A stretch of 64,000 nt of DNA from Erythrobacter sp. HKB08 (GCF_004114695.1 NZ_CP035310.1:1781501-1845500), one strand, 5' to 3'; shown: positions 1 to 10,762, numbered from the stretch's first letter. Notes: generated by a model not told the origin, from the sequence alone. A program made the numbers and translations.

Positions 1-432
1 GTTCGGGTTGGAGAGTTTGTCGACGCGGCGCTGGTGGCGGCCGCCGGCGAATTCGGTCTCGAGAAACGCGGTGACGCAGGCCTTGGCCATGTCGCTGCCC
101 GTCAGGCGCGCGCCCATCGCCAGCACGTTCGCGTCATTGTGTTCGCGCGAGAGGCTGGCCGAAAGCGGTTCGGAGACGAGCGCGCAGCGGACCGCTGGAT
201 TGCGGTTGACGCTGATCGAAATACCGATGCCCGAGCCGCACAGCGCAATGCCGCGCTCGGCCGTGCCATCGGCCACGACGCCGGCCAGCTTGTAGCCGAA
301 ATCGGGATAGTCGACGCTGTCATGAGTGTCCGGGCCGAGGTCGGCGACCTCGTGACCCTGTTCGATTAGCCAGTCGCGCAATTCGGCCTTGAGGTCGATT
401 GCGGCATGATCGGATGCAATGGCGATACGCAT
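1..432 (-). CDS. rpiB: Ribose-5-phosphate isomerase B, 3' end cut by window edge
   Basis: Interconverts ribose-5-phosphate and ribulose-5-phosphate in the pentose phosphate pathway, in the cytosol. The 144 visible codons begin with ATG at 432 (MRIAIASDHAA) and run off the window without a stop. Family features seen are the N-terminal SDHA sugar-phosphate motif, the active-site segment ALCGSGIGISI around residues 64-74, and EHNDANVLAMG near residues 98-108. RpiB proteins are about 145-155 residues, so nearly the whole protein is present. In many alphaproteobacteria the next gene downstream is glyA, but that lies outside the window. The 152 bp to rpoD hold a hairpin and presumably the rpiB promoter. 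Identification is firm from motif order. Confidence 0.93.
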   Translation of the reverse strand, partial: MRIAIASDHAAIDLKAELRDWLIEQGHEVADLGPDTHDSVDYPDFGYKLAGVVADGTAERGIALCGSGIGISISVNRNPAVRCALVSEPLSASLSREHNDANVLAMGARLTGSDMAKACVTAFLETEFAGGRHQRRVDKLSNPN

Positions 433-541
433 GGCACACCTTGTGTTTCTGGAGGGTGCCCAGACGAGCGGCAAACCACGTTCGCGCTCCACGGCGGTGC
501 TCCGCCTGTCTCGTCAGTCACGCGAACGCGCTCGCTATATT

Positions 542-575
542 GAAGCACCTCCGGATTCGCAACCCGGAGGGCTTC
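542..575 (-). terminator. Hairpin after rpoD, possible terminator
   Basis: An inverted repeat lies 10 bp past the rpoD stop: gaagc and cctccgg (542-546, 548-554) pair with ccggagg and gcttc (564-570, 571-575), with a single bulged base and a 9-nt loop. No U-rich tract follows on the - strand, so intrinsic termination is uncertain; it may be an RNA-stabilising 3' end. Confidence 0.45.
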
Positions 576-584
576 AATGTTCCC

Positions 585-2597
585 CTACTGGTCGAGGAAC
601 GAGCGCATCTTGCGGCTGCGGCTCGGATGCTTGAGCTTGCGCAGCGCCTTCGCCTCGATCTGACGGATACGTTCGCGCGTCACCGAGAACTGCTGGCCGA
701 CTTCTTCCAGCGTGTGATCGGTATTCATGCCGATGCCGAAACGCATGCGCAGCACGCGCTCTTCACGCGGGGTGAGCGAAGCAAGGACGCGGGTGACCGT
801 TTCCTTGAGGTTCGCCTGGATCGCAGCATCGACCGGGATGATCGCGTTCTTGTCCTCGATGAAATCGCCGAGGTGCGAATCTTCCTCGTCGCCGATCGGC
901 GTTTCGAGGCTGATCGGTTCCTTGGCGATCTTCATCACCTTGCGAACCTTCTCGAGCGGCATGGAGAGACGCTCGGCCATTTCTTCCGGCGTGGGCTCGC
1001 GGCCCTGCTCGTGAAGGAACTGGCGGCTCGTGCGGACCAGCTTGTTGATCGTCTCGATCATGTGGACCGGGATACGGATCGTACGCGCCTGGTCGGCGAT
1101 CGAGCGGGTGATCGCCTGACGAATCCACCAGGTCGCATAGGTGCTGAACTTGTAGCCGCGGCGGTATTCGAACTTGTCGACCGCCTTCATCAGGCCGATG
1201 TTGCCTTCCTGAATAAGATCAAGGAATTGCAGGCCACGGTTGGTATATTTCTTGGCGATGGAAATCACGAGGCGCAGGTTCGCCTCGACCATTTCCTTCT
1301 TCGCGATACGCGCCTCGCGTTCGCCCTTCTGCACCATGTTCACGATGCGGCGGAATTCGGGCAGCGCCATGCCGGTCTGGCTGGCGATATCGGCGATTTC
1401 TGCGCGGATGCGCTCGATCGCGTCGGCTTCCTTCTCGGCGAAGGCAGCCCACTTCTTGTCCTTCTTCGCCATGTCCTTGAGCCAGCCGTCGTCGAGCTCG
1501 TTGCCGATATAGGCATTGAGGAAGTCGACGCGCTTGACCTTGTGACGCTCGGCAAGGCGGAGCATCTGGCCGCCGAGCGCGGTCAGGCGGCGGTTGAAGG
1601 CGTAAAGGTTGTCGACCAGGAACTCGATCTTGGTCGCGTGGAACTGGACGCTCTCGACCTCGGCCGTGAGGTCTTCGCGCAGCTTTTCGTACTTCTTTTC
1701 CTTCGCGGCCGGGAAATCCTTGCCCGCGGCGAGGGTTTCGACGCGCTCGTTCTGAAGCTTCTCGAAGGACTTGAAGAGCTTGGTGATGCGCTCGAAACGC
1801 TCGAGGGCTTCCGGCTTCAGCGCGGCTTCCATCTGCGCGAGGGACATGGTGTTGTCCTCGTCGTCATCGTCGTCGCTGCTCTTCGAGCTGCCTTCTTCGC
1901 CGTCTTCGCCTTCGGAATCGTCGTCGTCATCCTCGTCGTCGTCGCGGATCGAGGGGCCGGCGGTTTCTTCCGAAATCTCGCCGTCGTCGTCCTCGTTCTC
2001 CTCCTCCATCTTGTCGACGGGAGGTTCCTTGGAAAGCATGGCGTCGAGATCGAGGATCTCGCGCAGCTGCATTTCCTCGTTGTTGAGGGCTTCCGACCAG
2101 TGAATGATCGCGTGGAAGGTGATCGGGCTTTCGCACAGGCCGATGATCATCGTGTCGCGGCCTGCCTCGATACGCTTCGCGATGGCGATTTCGCCTTCGC
2201 GGCTGAGCAGTTCGACCGCGCCCATTTCGCGCAGGTACATGCGCACCGGGTCGTCGGTGCGTTCGCCGGTCGAGGTTTTCTTGGCAGCAGCGGCAGCGGG
2301 CTTCTTCGCGGCTTTGGTATCGCCCGCGCTGATTTCCTCGACTTCGCTTTCCTGCTCGTTCTCTGCTTCGGCTTCCTCGTCGTTCTCGACGATATTGACG
2401 CCCATCTCGCTGATCGCGGACATCACGTCCTCGATCTGCTCGGAGCTCATCTGGTCCTGCGGCAGCGCTTCGTTGAGCTCATCATAGGTGATGTAGCCCT
2501 TGCGCTTGGCCTTGGTGATCAGCTTCTTGATGTTCGCTTCGTTGAGATCGATCAGCGGAGCATCGTCTTTTTCGGCTGTCTTAGACTTGGAAGCCAT
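585..2597 (-). CDS. rpoD: RNA polymerase primary sigma factor RpoD (sigma-70)
   Basis: Housekeeping sigma factor that directs core RNA polymerase to -35/-10 promoters. The 670-residue product starts at [12 protein letters not shown] (ATG 2597); an upstream in-frame extension overlaps dnaG and is unlikely. Region 1.1 (about 20-80), region 1.2 ([13 protein letters not shown]), the non-conserved domain, region 2 ([19 protein letters not shown], then [13 protein letters not shown]), region 3 and region 4 with its helix-turn-helix ([17 protein letters not shown]) appear in order. The non-conserved domain carries a very acidic stretch of Asp/Glu/Ser encoded around 1845-1990. The gene follows dnaG by 10 bp, the reduced macromolecular-synthesis operon without rpsU. 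Length and domains match alphaproteobacterial RpoD. Confidence 0.97.
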   Translation of the reverse strand: MASKSKTAEKDDAPLIDLNEANIKKLITKAKRKGYITYDELNEALPQDQMSSEQIEDVMSAISEMGVNIVENDEEAEAENEQESEVEEISAGDTKAAKKPAAAAAKKTSTGERTDDPVRMYLREMGAVELLSREGEIAIAKRIEAGRDTMIIGLCESPITFHAIIHWSEALNNEEMQLREILDLDAMLSKEPPVDKMEEENEDDDGEISEETAGPSIRDDDEDDDDDSEGEDGEEGSSKSSDDDDDEDNTMSLAQMEAALKPEALERFERITKLFKSFEKLQNERVETLAAGKDFPAAKEKKYEKLREDLTAEVESVQFHATKIEFLVDNLYAFNRRLTALGGQMLRLAERHKVKRVDFLNAYIGNELDDGWLKDMAKKDKKWAAFAEKEADAIERIRAEIADIASQTGMALPEFRRIVNMVQKGEREARIAKKEMVEANLRLVISIAKKYTNRGLQFLDLIQEGNIGLMKAVDKFEYRRGYKFSTYATWWIRQAITRSIADQARTIRIPVHMIETINKLVRTSRQFLHEQGREPTPEEMAERLSMPLEKVRKVMKIAKEPISLETPIGDEEDSHLGDFIEDKNAIIPVDAAIQANLKETVTRVLASLTPREERVLRMRFGIGMNTDHTLEEVGQQFSVTRERIRQIEAKALRKLKHPSRSRKMRSFLDQ

Positions 2598-2607
2598 AAA
2601 TCTCGTT

Positions 2608-4494
2608 TCAGTCCGTTTTGGGGCCGGAGGATGCGGCTTGCGCCGATCGGCCGTCTGAATCACTTCGGGCCGCCGAAGCAGCCCTTTCGCCTACCATTTG
2701 CCCGAGTCGCCGCTCGAAATCCAGCTTTCGCTTCAACAGGCGTTGCTGCTCAGCGAAGGCGCCTTCGGGGTCTGTCTCGAACCGCGCGGTCGCTGCCAGC
2801 AATGCGGCATCGAGCGCGGGTCGTTCGACCAGCAGGGACACGGCTTCGGCCAGGGCGTCACGGGCAGCTTTCGGATCTGTTCCTTCGCGGAGGAAGGCAA
2901 AACGGGTTTCATCCGGCGGCGCGACGAGGCCGTCAGGGAGCAATATGGGGGAATCGCCTCCGTGTTCAAGCGTTTCCGCCGCATCGAGCAGGAAATCGAT
3001 TGCCGGGGCGAGCGACTGGTCCTGCTCGGCGAAGCGCGAAAGCACGTCGGCGTGGCGGTCGATCTGGTCGGGATGGCGGGCAAGACCGTGGACGACTGCA
3101 GAGGCGAGACCTGTCTTCGAGGCGGCACCGCTGGCCTGTTTCAGGCGACGCGCTGCATCCGGGGTCAGGCCGGGGGCGGGCTGCGGAGCACCTTTCTTCC
3201 ACGGTTGCTTTCCGCCGAATTTCTCGCGTCGCGGGAAGGCGTATGCGGAAAATTTGTCGAGCAGCTCACGCCGGTAGAGCGCGCGGATATCCTGGTCTTC
3301 GATCGCATCGACATGCTCGAGCAGTCGCGCCTTCAGTCCGGCCTTCGCTTCGGGCGAGCCGAGCGGTTCCGCCGCGAGTTCATATTGCCACAGCGTGTCG
3401 AGCATGGACGCAGGCCGGTCGAGCAACTGTTCCATGGCACCGCGCCCTTTCTCGCGGATCAGGTCATCGGGATCGAGGCCGCTGGGCAGTTGGACGATGC
3501 GCAAGGTCTTGCCTGGGCGAAGCAGGGGCAGGGCACGGGTGACGGCGCGCATGGCGGCACGCTGGCCGGCAGCGTCCCCGTCAAAACAGAGGACCGGCGC
3601 GTCGACCATGCGCCAGAGCAGGCCGATCTGGGTTTCGGTCAGGGCCGTCCCCAGCGGCGCCACCGCATCCTCTATTCCTGCTGCGGCGAGGGCAATCACA
3701 TCCATGTAGCCCTCGACGACAACCATCCGGTCTGTCTTGCGCGAGGCGGGGCCGGCACGGTGGATGTTGTAGAGCGTGCGCCCCTTGTCGAAGAGCGGAG
3801 TGTCGGGCGAGTTGAGATATTTCGCGACGCCTTCCCGCTTACCCAGGATGCGGCCACCGAATGCGATGACCCGGCCGCGCATGTCCTGGATGGGAAGCAT
3901 CACGCGGTCGCGGAAGCGGTCGTAATGCTCGCGTTCTTCGGTTTCGATGCGCATGCCGGATTCGACGAGCATCGCCTCGTCGAAATTGGCGAGGCCCGCC
4001 TTCAAGGCCTGCTTGTTGTCGGGCGCATAGCCGAAGCCGAACTCGCGCAGGATGGCAGCTGGAAACCCGCGCGAGGCGAGGTATTCGCGCGCTCTAGCTC
4101 CCGCATCGGAAGCGAGCTGTTGCACGAACCACTGCTGCGCCGCCTCGGTAACATCGACGAGGCTCGCGCGCTTCTCGGCACGCTGGGCTGCGCGCGGGTC
4201 CGGAGCGGGCACCTCCATCCCCGCCTCGGCAGCGAGTTCCTTGACCGCGTCCATGAAGGGCAAGCCGCGCTGGTCGGTCATCCAGCGGATTACGTCCCCA
4301 TGCGCGCCGCAGCCGAAGCAGTGGTAGAAGCCCTTTTCATCCGAGACGGTGAAGCTAGGCGTTTTCTCGTCGTGGAACGGGCAGCAGGCTTTCCATTCGC
4401 GTCCCGCGCGCTGGAGCTTGGTCGTGCGCATGATGACGCTCGAAAGCGTGACACGCGACCTCAACTCGTCCAGCCATTGCGGGGAAAGCGCCAT
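2608..4494 (-). CDS. dnaG: DNA primase
   Basis: Synthesises RNA primers for chromosomal replication in association with DnaB helicase. The 628-residue protein has the three expected parts: a CHC2 zinc-binding domain (C38-x2-H41, C59-x2-C62, in CCPFH and CFGCGAHGD), the TOPRIM catalytic core around residues 250-340 ([12 protein letters not shown] with its Glu, later CFDGDAAG), and a C-terminal helicase-interaction region from about residue 480 that is poorly conserved. Start [15 protein letters not shown] matches the usual N-terminus. It is followed after 10 bp by rpoD on the same strand, so the two are very likely co-transcribed. Confidence 0.97.
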   Translation of the reverse strand: MALSPQWLDELRSRVTLSSVIMRTTKLQRAGREWKACCPFHDEKTPSFTVSDEKGFYHCFGCGAHGDVIRWMTDQRGLPFMDAVKELAAEAGMEVPAPDPRAAQRAEKRASLVDVTEAAQQWFVQQLASDAGARAREYLASRGFPAAILREFGFGYAPDNKQALKAGLANFDEAMLVESGMRIETEEREHYDRFRDRVMLPIQDMRGRVIAFGGRILGKREGVAKYLNSPDTPLFDKGRTLYNIHRAGPASRKTDRMVVVEGYMDVIALAAAGIEDAVAPLGTALTETQIGLLWRMVDAPVLCFDGDAAGQRAAMRAVTRALPLLRPGKTLRIVQLPSGLDPDDLIREKGRGAMEQLLDRPASMLDTLWQYELAAEPLGSPEAKAGLKARLLEHVDAIEDQDIRALYRRELLDKFSAYAFPRREKFGGKQPWKKGAPQPAPGLTPDAARRLKQASGAASKTGLASAVVHGLARHPDQIDRHADVLSRFAEQDQSLAPAIDFLLDAAETLEHGGDSPILLPDGLVAPPDETRFAFLREGTDPKAARDALAEAVSLLVERPALDAALLAATARFETDPEGAFAEQQRLLKRKLDFERRLGQMVGERAASAARSDSDGRSAQAASSGPKTD

Positions 4495-4538
4495 GCCTAT
4501 GCAATGCGCGGCGCGGGCGCGTTATTCAAGCGGCGCGG

Positions 4539-5297
4539 TCAGCCGCCTGTGGAACCGGCTGTGGATGGGGGCGAGCAGGCGTTGGTCGCACCTTCGGCAT
4601 TGGCCGGATAGGGGCCGGTGCCGCGCGCCTCGGTGTAATTGGCGACGAGTGCATAGACATCGGCTGGGCCTGCAGGCGGGAGGGTCGATTGCCAGTAAAA
4701 GGTGATCGGCTCCGCCTGTTCCCAGGTGTTGCTCTTGTCGACCGCGTTGATCGTCCACACGATGCTGCCGCCCGAGCAGGTGATCACGACGTCGGCCGTC
4801 TCTCCGACCGCCGCGAGCGCTTCCATCGTCGAGTAACCGACCTTGCCGGTGAAGCCATGCGCGGGCTGGAGGAGCTTGAACGCCTCGGCAATTTCGATGT
4901 CCGAGGAATCGTTGCCTGTGCCCGCTCCGGTCGTCGGATCATTGTCCTCACCCGGGTAAACCGTGTGGACATAGGTGTAGATCGTGCCCGCCGGCGCAGT
5001 CTTCGGATCGCACGGGTCCATGCCTGCCGGACAGGCGACGTAGGAGGTGATGTCGGCGAAATTGCCTTCCGCCGTTGCCAGCGTCGACTTCACTTCCGGC
5101 CCCTGCGGCCCGACGATCTTCGCCCCCAGCTGCAAATCCGCGAAATCTCCCGCCTCGAGCGCGCGGGCGAGGGCTTCTGCCTCGCCATTGGTCGTGGCGG
5201 TTTCGAGTTCGGTCTTGTCCTCGCGCTCGACGACGCCTTCGCCGCAAGCGGCAAGGGCGATTGAGGCGATCAGCACGGCGGGGGCGAAACGTTTCAT
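4539..5297 (-). CDS. Predicted secreted lipoprotein, function unknown
   Basis: A 252-residue protein with a lipoprotein signal peptide: charged start MKRFAPAV, hydrophobic stretch, lipobox ALAAC with Cys18 as the lipidation site. The mature part opens acidic (EDKTELETATTNGEAE), has several Cys (CPAGMDPCDP around 104-111, one near 177, one near 241) that could form disulfides, and ends in a Gly/Ser/Thr-rich tail. No family is recognised. It overlaps the upstream YqeY-like gene by 4 bp (ATGA), so the two are translationally coupled. The coupling of an envelope lipoprotein to a cytosolic YqeY-like protein is unexplained. Confidence 0.85.
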   Translation of the reverse strand: MKRFAPAVLIASIALAACGEGVVEREDKTELETATTNGEAEALARALEAGDFADLQLGAKIVGPQGPEVKSTLATAEGNFADITSYVACPAGMDPCDPKTAPAGTIYTYVHTVYPGEDNDPTTGAGTGNDSSDIEIAEAFKLLQPAHGFTGKVGYSTMEALAAVGETADVVITCSGGSIVWTINAVDKSNTWEQAEPITFYWQSTLPPAGPADVYALVANYTEARGTGPYPANAEGATNACSPPSTAGSTGG

Positions 5298-5746
5298 CCA
5301 AGGCTCTCCTTCACCAGCGAACTGGCTTTGCTCATGTCGAGAACAGTGCCGTGGCGAGCCTTTAGTTCCGCCATTACGCGGCCCATATCCTTAATGGATT
5401 CGGCCCCGATTTCCTGCTTGATCTGGTTAATCGCAGCGCGGGTTTCGTCCTCGCTCATCTGCTTGGGGAGGAATTCCTCGATAACCGCCAGCTCGGCCCG
5501 CTCCTGCTCGGCGAGTTCCTCGCGGCCACCGTCAACATACATGGTTATCGATTCGCGGCGCTGCTTCGCCATTTTTTGCAAAACATCGATCACCAGCGCA
5601 TCGTCATCGACCTCTTTCGAGGACGTGCGCATCTCGATATCGCGATCCTTGATCTTCGCGCCGATCAGGCGAAGGGCGGCGGTGCGCTCCTTGTCGCCTG
5701 CTTTCATGGCGGAAACTGTGGCGGTCTTGATGTCGTCGCGGAGCAT
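5294..5746 (-). CDS. GatB/YqeY domain protein
   Basis: A 150-residue protein of the YqeY family, made of two helical domains resembling the C-terminal tRNA-binding tail of GatB, the aspartyl/glutamyl-tRNA amidotransferase subunit. The role of free-standing YqeY is not established; a tRNA-related function is inferred. The start MLRDDIKTATVSAMKAGDK (ATG 5746) is the normal family N-terminus; a longer frame upstream would reach into the divergent carA promoter region. Typical segments are LRLIGAKIKDRDIE near residues 25-38 and EEFLPKQMSEDE near residues 87-98. It shares a 147-bp divergent intergenic region with carA and overlaps the downstream lipoprotein gene by 4 bp. Confidence 0.92.
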   Translation of the reverse strand: MLRDDIKTATVSAMKAGDKERTAALRLIGAKIKDRDIEMRTSSKEVDDDALVIDVLQKMAKQRRESITMYVDGGREELAEQERAELAVIEEFLPKQMSEDETRAAINQIKQEIGAESIKDMGRVMAELKARHGTVLDMSKASSLVKESLG

Positions 5747-5815
5747 GGATCGGGTCTTTCTTGTGGATGGTTCGGTTCGCGGGGCGCTTAGCCCACATTT
5801 CGCCCACGAGATAGG

Positions 5816-5844
5816 TTGACGGCGGGGCAGGGCAAGCCTAGCGG
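5816..5844 (+). promoter_or_regulatory. Possible carA promoter
   Basis: TTGACG at 5816-5821 and TAGCGG at 5839-5844 are separated by 17 bp and lie 50 bp before the carA start. The -35 element is good, the -10 poor; offered as a candidate only. Confidence 0.3.
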
Positions 5845-5893
5845 TCGGCACTTAGCGACATTGCCGGAAAACCCCTGACTCGGAGAGCCGAAC

Positions 5894-7075
5894 ATGGCTT
5901 CTGCTGCCTTCAATCCTGCGCAACCCAAAGAGGCGACGGGCTGTCTCGTTCTGGCCGACGGAACGGTGATCTGGGGGCGCGGCTTCGGCGCGACCGGTCA
6001 TGCGGTTGGCGAGGTGTGTTTCAACACCGCGATGACCGGCTACCAGGAAGTGATGACGGACCCGTCCTATGCGGCGCAGATCGTCACCTTCACCTTCCCG
6101 CATATCGGCAATGTCGGGGCGAACCCCGAAGATATCGAGAGCAAGGTCGAGGGCGCAGTCGGCTGCGTCGTGCGCGAGCCGATCACGCCGGCGAGCAATT
6201 TCCGCAGCACGCAGGAATTCTCCGACTGGATGAAGGCGCAGGGCAAGATCGGCCTCTCGGGCGTCGACACCCGCGCGCTGACCCGCCTGATCCGCAAGTC
6301 AGGCGCACCCAATGCGGTTATCATGCATGAGCCGAACGGCGGCTTCGACATTCCCGAACTGATCAAGCGCGCGCAGGAGTGGCCGGGCCTCGAAGGCATG
6401 GATCTCGCCAAGCGCGTGACCCGCGAGAAGCAGGAAGACTGGGGCGGCGGCTACTGGCGCCTCGGCCATGGCTACGGCCGCGCGGACTGGAACAACAAGC
6501 CGCATGTCGTGGCGGTCGACTATGGTTCGAAGGACAATATCTTCCGCAATCTCGTGAAAGCAGGCGCAAAGGTCACGGTGGTCCCGGCGAAGACATCGCT
6601 GGAGGATATCCTCGCGCTCGATCCCGATGGCGTGTTCCTGTCGAATGGCCCGGGCGATCCGGCGGCGACCGGCGAATATGCCGTCCCGGTGATCAAGGCA
6701 CTGCTCGAGCGTGACATGCCGCTATTCGGCATCTGCCTCGGCCACCAAATGCTGGCGCTGGCGGCGGGTGCGAAGACGACCAAGATGCACCAGGGCCACC
6801 GCGGCGCGAACCACCCTGTCCAGCGCGTCGGCGAGGGCTGGGGCGAGACGCAGGGCCTCGTCGAGATCACCAGCATGAACCACGGCTTCGCAGTCGATGC
6901 CGACACGCTGCCCGAAGGCGTCGAGCAGACGCATGTCTCTCTGTTCGACGGCTCCAACTGCGGGATCGCGATTAGCGGCAAGAAGGCTTTCGGGGTGCAG
7001 TACCACCCCGAGGCTTCGCCGGGCCCGCAGGACAGTTTCTACCTATTTCAGAAGTTCGTCGGGATGCTTGGGTGA
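5894..7075 (+). CDS. carA: Carbamoyl-phosphate synthase small (glutaminase) subunit
   Basis: Hydrolyses glutamine and channels ammonia to CarB for carbamoyl phosphate, used for pyrimidines and arginine. The 393-residue protein has the N-terminal small-subunit domain (TGYQEVMTDPSYA at about 42-54, GVDTRALTR at about 123-131) and a class I glutaminase domain with nucleophile Cys in FGICLGHQM (about residue 279) and the catalytic His-Glu pair in YHPEASPGP near the C-terminus. The final GTGA couples it to a small lipoprotein gene, and carB follows that without a gap, so the three genes probably form one operon. Confidence 0.98.
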   Translation: MASAAFNPAQPKEATGCLVLADGTVIWGRGFGATGHAVGEVCFNTAMTGYQEVMTDPSYAAQIVTFTFPHIGNVGANPEDIESKVEGAVGCVVREPITPASNFRSTQEFSDWMKAQGKIGLSGVDTRALTRLIRKSGAPNAVIMHEPNGGFDIPELIKRAQEWPGLEGMDLAKRVTREKQEDWGGGYWRLGHGYGRADWNNKPHVVAVDYGSKDNIFRNLVKAGAKVTVVPAKTSLEDILALDPDGVFLSNGPGDPAATGEYAVPVIKALLERDMPLFGICLGHQMLALAAGAKTTKMHQGHRGANHPVQRVGEGWGETQGLVEITSMNHGFAVDADTLPEGVEQTHVSLFDGSNCGIAISGKKAFGVQYHPEASPGPQDSFYLFQKFVGMLG

Positions 7076-7326
7076 AGCTTGTGTACCTGATTTCTACCGT
7101 CATCATGATCGCAGCTTGCACAGTGGATAGCAGGCCTGCTCTCACGGAAGCGCAGTTTGCTGAACTTGCCGAGAATTGCGCTCTTCCTTCGACGGTAAGG
7201 CTCGAAACCGAAGGTCGCGATCATCCGATGATCGTGCTTTCGGGCTCAAACCTCTCGAATGGTCAAATCGAATGCATTCGTTCCGGACAGGACCGGATTG
7301 GCGCAACAGCAGACATGGCGAATTGA
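7072..7326 (+). CDS. Small predicted lipoprotein lying between carA and carB
   Basis: An 84-residue product starting with GTG at 7072, overlapping the carA stop by 4 bp, and ending one base before the carB ATG at 7327. The N-terminus MKLVYLISTVIMIAAC is a lipoprotein signal with Cys16 at a lipobox-like IAAC. The remaining 68 residues contain two further Cys (in AENCALPS and IECIRSG) and no recognised domain. Codon use and GC are lower than in the flanking genes (for example AAACCTCTCGAATGG near 7250), which could mean recent acquisition or weak selection. Coupled start and exact fit between two essential genes support it being real. Confidence 0.75.
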   Translation: MKLVYLISTVIMIAACTVDSRPALTEAQFAELAENCALPSTVRLETEGRDHPMIVLSGSNLSNGQIECIRSGQDRIGATADMAN

Positions 7327-10300
7327 ATGCCCAAACGCACTGACATCTCCTCGATCCTCGTAATCGGCGCCGGCCCGATCATCATCGGCCAGGCCTGCGA
7401 GTTCGACTATTCCGGCACGCAGGCGATCAAGGCGCTGAAGGAAGAGGGCTACCGGGTCATCCTGGTGAACTCCAACCCGGCGACGATCATGACCGATCCG
7501 GAATTCGCCGATGCGACCTATATCGAGCCGATCACGCCGGAAATCGTCGCCAAGATCATCGAGAAGGAAAAGCCCGACGCGGTGCTTCCCACGATGGGCG
7601 GGCAGACTGCGCTGAACTGCGCGCTGGCTCTGTTCAACGACGGCACGCTCGAGAAACACGGCGTCCAGATGATCGGCGCGAATGCCGATGCGATCGACAA
7701 GGCGGAGAACCGCCAGCGCTTCCGCGAGGCGATGGACAAGATCGGCCTCGAAAGCGCGCGCAGCGGCGTCGCGAACACGGTCGAGGAAGCGTATGCGGTG
7801 CTCGAGCGCACCGGCCTGCCGTCCATCATCCGCCCGAGCTTTACGCTCGGCGGGACCGGCGGCGGCATCGCCTACAACAAGGCGGAATTCGAGCGGATCG
7901 TGCGCGAGGGCCTCGACGCATCGCCGACGACCGAGGTCCTGATCGAGGAATCGCTCCTCGGTTGGAAGGAATACGAGATGGAGGTGGTGCGCGACCGCAA
8001 GGACAACGCGATCATCATCTGCTCCATCGAGAACGTCGATCCGATGGGCGTGCACACGGGCGATTCCATCACCGTCGCCCCGGCGCTGACGCTGACCGAC
8101 AAGGAATACCAGATCATGCGCACCGCCTCGATCGAGGTGTTGCGCGAAATCGGCGTCGAAACCGGCGGATCGAACGTCCAGTTCGCGGTTAATCCGGCGG
8201 ATGGTCGCCTGATCGTGATCGAGATGAACCCGCGCGTCTCGCGGTCATCCGCGCTTGCGTCCAAGGCGACCGGCTTCCCGATCGCGCGCGTCGCGGCAAA
8301 ACTGGCCGTAGGCTATACGCTCGACGAGATCGAGAACGAGATCACCGGGGCGACGCCGGCAAGTTTCGAGCCGACCATCGACTATGTCGTCACCAAGATC
8401 CCGCGTTTCGCTTTCGAGAAGTTCAAGGGCACCAAGGCCGAACTCGCGACCGCGATGAAGTCGGTCGGCGAGGTCATGGCGATCGGCCGCAACTTCCAGG
8501 AAAGCGTCCAGAAGGCGCTGCGTGGCCTGGAAACCGGGCTCGACGGGTTCAACCGCGTGCCGGAGCTCGAAGGCGTCCACCGCGATGTGATCACCGCCGC
8601 GCTTTCGCAGCGGACGCCGGATCGACTGCTCAAGGTCGCACAGGCCTTCCGCGAAGGGCTGAGCGTCGAGGATATCCAGCCGATCACCGGCTACGACAAC
8701 TGGTTCCTCCGCCAGATCGAGGCGATCGTCTACGAAGAGCAGATGATCAGCCACAACGGCCTGCCGAACACGGCAGCCGAGATGCGCAGGCTGAAGTCGA
8801 TGGGCTTTTCCGACAAGCGCCTTGCGACCCTCGCGGTCCGCTCGGTCGGAGTGGCGGGCGGCATGGCGGAAACGCAAGCGCGCCGCTCGGGCCTGCTGCA
8901 CGATGCTTTGCGCGCAATGGCCGGCGCGACCAGCGAGCGCGAAGTGCGCGACCTGCGCCGCAAGCTCGGCGTGGAACCGGTGTTCAAGCGGATCGACAGC
9001 TGCGCGGCCGAGTTCGAGGCGATCACGCCCTACATGTACTCGACCTACGAAGCACCGACCTTCGGCGAGCCGGAGGACGAGGCCTATCCGTCGGACCGGC
9101 GCAAGATCGTCATCCTCGGCGGCGGTCCCAACCGGATCGGGCAGGGGATCGAATTCGACTACTGCTGCGTCCACGCATGTTTCGCGCTGCAGGAAGCCGG
9201 GTTCGAGACCATCATGGTCAACTGCAACCCGGAAACGGTTTCGACCGACTACGATACGTCCGACCGCCTCTATTTCGAGCCGCTGACCGCTGAGGACGTG
9301 CTCGAAATCCTGCGGGTCGAGCAGCAGAACGGCGAACTCGTCGGCGTCATCGTGCAATTCGGCGGGCAAACCCCGCTCAAGCTGGCGCAGGCGCTGGAAG
9401 AGGAGGGCATTCCGATCCTCGGCACCTCGCCCGATGCGATCGACCTCGCCGAAGACCGCGAGCGGTTCGCCAAGCTGGTCAACAAGCTGAAGCTCAAGCA
9501 GCCCGACAACGGCATTGCCTACAGCCGTGACGAGGCGGCGGCGGTCGCCCAGCGTATCGGCTACCCGGTGCTGCTGCGCCCGTCCTACGTCCTTGGTGGC
9601 CGCGCGATGGAGATTGTCGACAGCGAAGCGCAGCTCGACGACTACATCCGCACCGCGGTCAATGTATCGGGCGACAGCCCGGTGCTGGTCGACCAGTACT
9701 TGCGCGATGCCGTCGAATGCGATGTCGATGTCGTATGCGACGGCAACGAGGTCCGCATCGCGGGCGTTATGCAGCACATCGAGGAAGCCGGTGTCCACTC
9801 GGGCGACAGCGCTTGCACCATCCCGCCGTACTCGCTCGCGCCCGAAATCGTCGAGGAGATGGAACGCCAGGGCGAGGCTCTTGCTCGTGCGCTCAATGTC
9901 GTCGGCCTGATGAACGTGCAGTTCGCGGTTAAGGACGGCGAGGTATACCTGATCGAGGTGAACCCGCGTGCCAGCCGCACCGTGCCTTTCGTGGCGAAAG
10001 CCATCGGCCAGCCGATCGCAAAGATCGCCGCGCGCGTCATGGCGGGCGAACCGCTTGCGAGCTTCCCGCCGTTCAAGCGCGATCTCGACTACATGGCGGT
10101 CAAGGAAGCCGTGTTCCCGTTCAACCGCTTCCCCGGGGCCGACCCGGTACTTACGCCGGAAATGCGTTCGACCGGCGAGGTCATGGGGATCGATGCCGAT
10201 TTCCCGGCAGCCTTCCTCAAGTCCCAGCTGGGCGCAGGAGTTCGCCTTCCGCGCAGCGGACGAGCCTTCGTCTCGGTCAAGGAAAGCGACAAGCCGGTCA

Positions 10301-10650
10301 TCCTCCCGGCGGTGCGCATCCTGATTGAGCAGGGCTTCGAAGTCGTCGCCACCGGCGGCACGCAGCGCTATCTCGAGGAGCAGGGGCTCCCGGTCGAGCG
10401 GGTCAACAAGGTCGCCGAAGGGCAGCCGCACATTGTCGACCGGATGATCGATGGAGACATCGATCTCGTCTTCAACACGACCGAAGGCTGGCAGTCGCTG
10501 GTGGACTCAAAATCGATCCGCGCAACCGCGCTGGAGATGAAGATTCCCTACTACACGACCGCCGCCGCATCGCTCGCTGCAGCCGAGGCAATCCGCACTG
10601 TCGAACCGAGCCAGCTTGAAGTGCGCTCGATGCAAGACTATTATAGCTGA
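7327..10650 (+). CDS. carB: Carbamoyl-phosphate synthase large subunit
   Basis: Makes carbamoyl phosphate from bicarbonate, ammonia and two ATP, together with CarA. The 1107-residue protein shows the internal duplication expected of CarB: a first ATP-grasp half ([20 protein letters not shown] at the start, [10 protein letters not shown] near 176, [18 protein letters not shown] near 300) and a second half ([19 protein letters not shown] near 596, [18 protein letters not shown] near 880). The C-terminal allosteric MGS-like domain ([14 protein letters not shown] near 1010) is present. Start follows the small lipoprotein stop directly. Length agrees with the family. Confidence 0.98.
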   Translation: MPKRTDISSILVIGAGPIIIGQACEFDYSGTQAIKALKEEGYRVILVNSNPATIMTDPEFADATYIEPITPEIVAKIIEKEKPDAVLPTMGGQTALNCALALFNDGTLEKHGVQMIGANADAIDKAENRQRFREAMDKIGLESARSGVANTVEEAYAVLERTGLPSIIRPSFTLGGTGGGIAYNKAEFERIVREGLDASPTTEVLIEESLLGWKEYEMEVVRDRKDNAIIICSIENVDPMGVHTGDSITVAPALTLTDKEYQIMRTASIEVLREIGVETGGSNVQFAVNPADGRLIVIEMNPRVSRSSALASKATGFPIARVAAKLAVGYTLDEIENEITGATPASFEPTIDYVVTKIPRFAFEKFKGTKAELATAMKSVGEVMAIGRNFQESVQKALRGLETGLDGFNRVPELEGVHRDVITAALSQRTPDRLLKVAQAFREGLSVEDIQPITGYDNWFLRQIEAIVYEEQMISHNGLPNTAAEMRRLKSMGFSDKRLATLAVRSVGVAGGMAETQARRSGLLHDALRAMAGATSEREVRDLRRKLGVEPVFKRIDSCAAEFEAITPYMYSTYEAPTFGEPEDEAYPSDRRKIVILGGGPNRIGQGIEFDYCCVHACFALQEAGFETIMVNCNPETVSTDYDTSDRLYFEPLTAEDVLEILRVEQQNGELVGVIVQFGGQTPLKLAQALEEEGIPILGTSPDAIDLAEDRERFAKLVNKLKLKQPDNGIAYSRDEAAAVAQRIGYPVLLRPSYVLGGRAMEIVDSEAQLDDYIRTAVNVSGDSPVLVDQYLRDAVECDVDVVCDGNEVRIAGVMQHIEEAGVHSGDSACTIPPYSLAPEIVEEMERQGEALARALNVVGLMNVQFAVKDGEVYLIEVNPRASRTVPFVAKAIGQPIAKIAARVMAGEPLASFPPFKRDLDYMAVKEAVFPFNRFPGADPVLTPEMRSTGEVMGIDADFPAAFLKSQLGAGVRLPRSGRAFVSVKESDKPVILPAVRILIEQGFEVVATGGTQRYLEEQGLPVERVNKVAEGQPHIVDRMIDGDIDLVFNTTEGWQSLVDSKSIRATALEMKIPYYTTAAASLAAAEAIRTVEPSQLEVRSMQDYYS

Positions 10651-10670
10651 AACTGCCGCGTACCACCCCC

Positions 10671-10725
10671 GACAATTCGGAGTGAAAGGCCACCTAACCG
10701 ATTAGGTGGAAGGCTTCGAATTGTC
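10671..10725. repeat. Nested inverted repeat between carB and greA
   Basis: Outer 9-bp arms gacaattcg (10671-10679) and cgaattgtc (10717-10725) enclose inner 7-bp arms ccaccta (10690-10696) and taggtgg (10703-10709). The element is 20 bp past the carB stop and 37 bp before greA. No U-tract follows, so it resembles a structured 3' end or leader more than a terminator. Confidence 0.7.
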
Positions 10726-10762
10726 GCTAGGTTAGCGCGGCGCTGGAAGGATTGAGGGATTA

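Noticed and set aside
399-3542. A 1047-codon + strand frame opposite rpoD and dnaG
   Set aside because: Same antisense effect; no start signal and no family-like sequence.
8245-10431. A 728-codon - strand frame inside carB
   Set aside because: Antisense to a conserved enzyme; low-complexity Arg/Leu/Asp-rich product.
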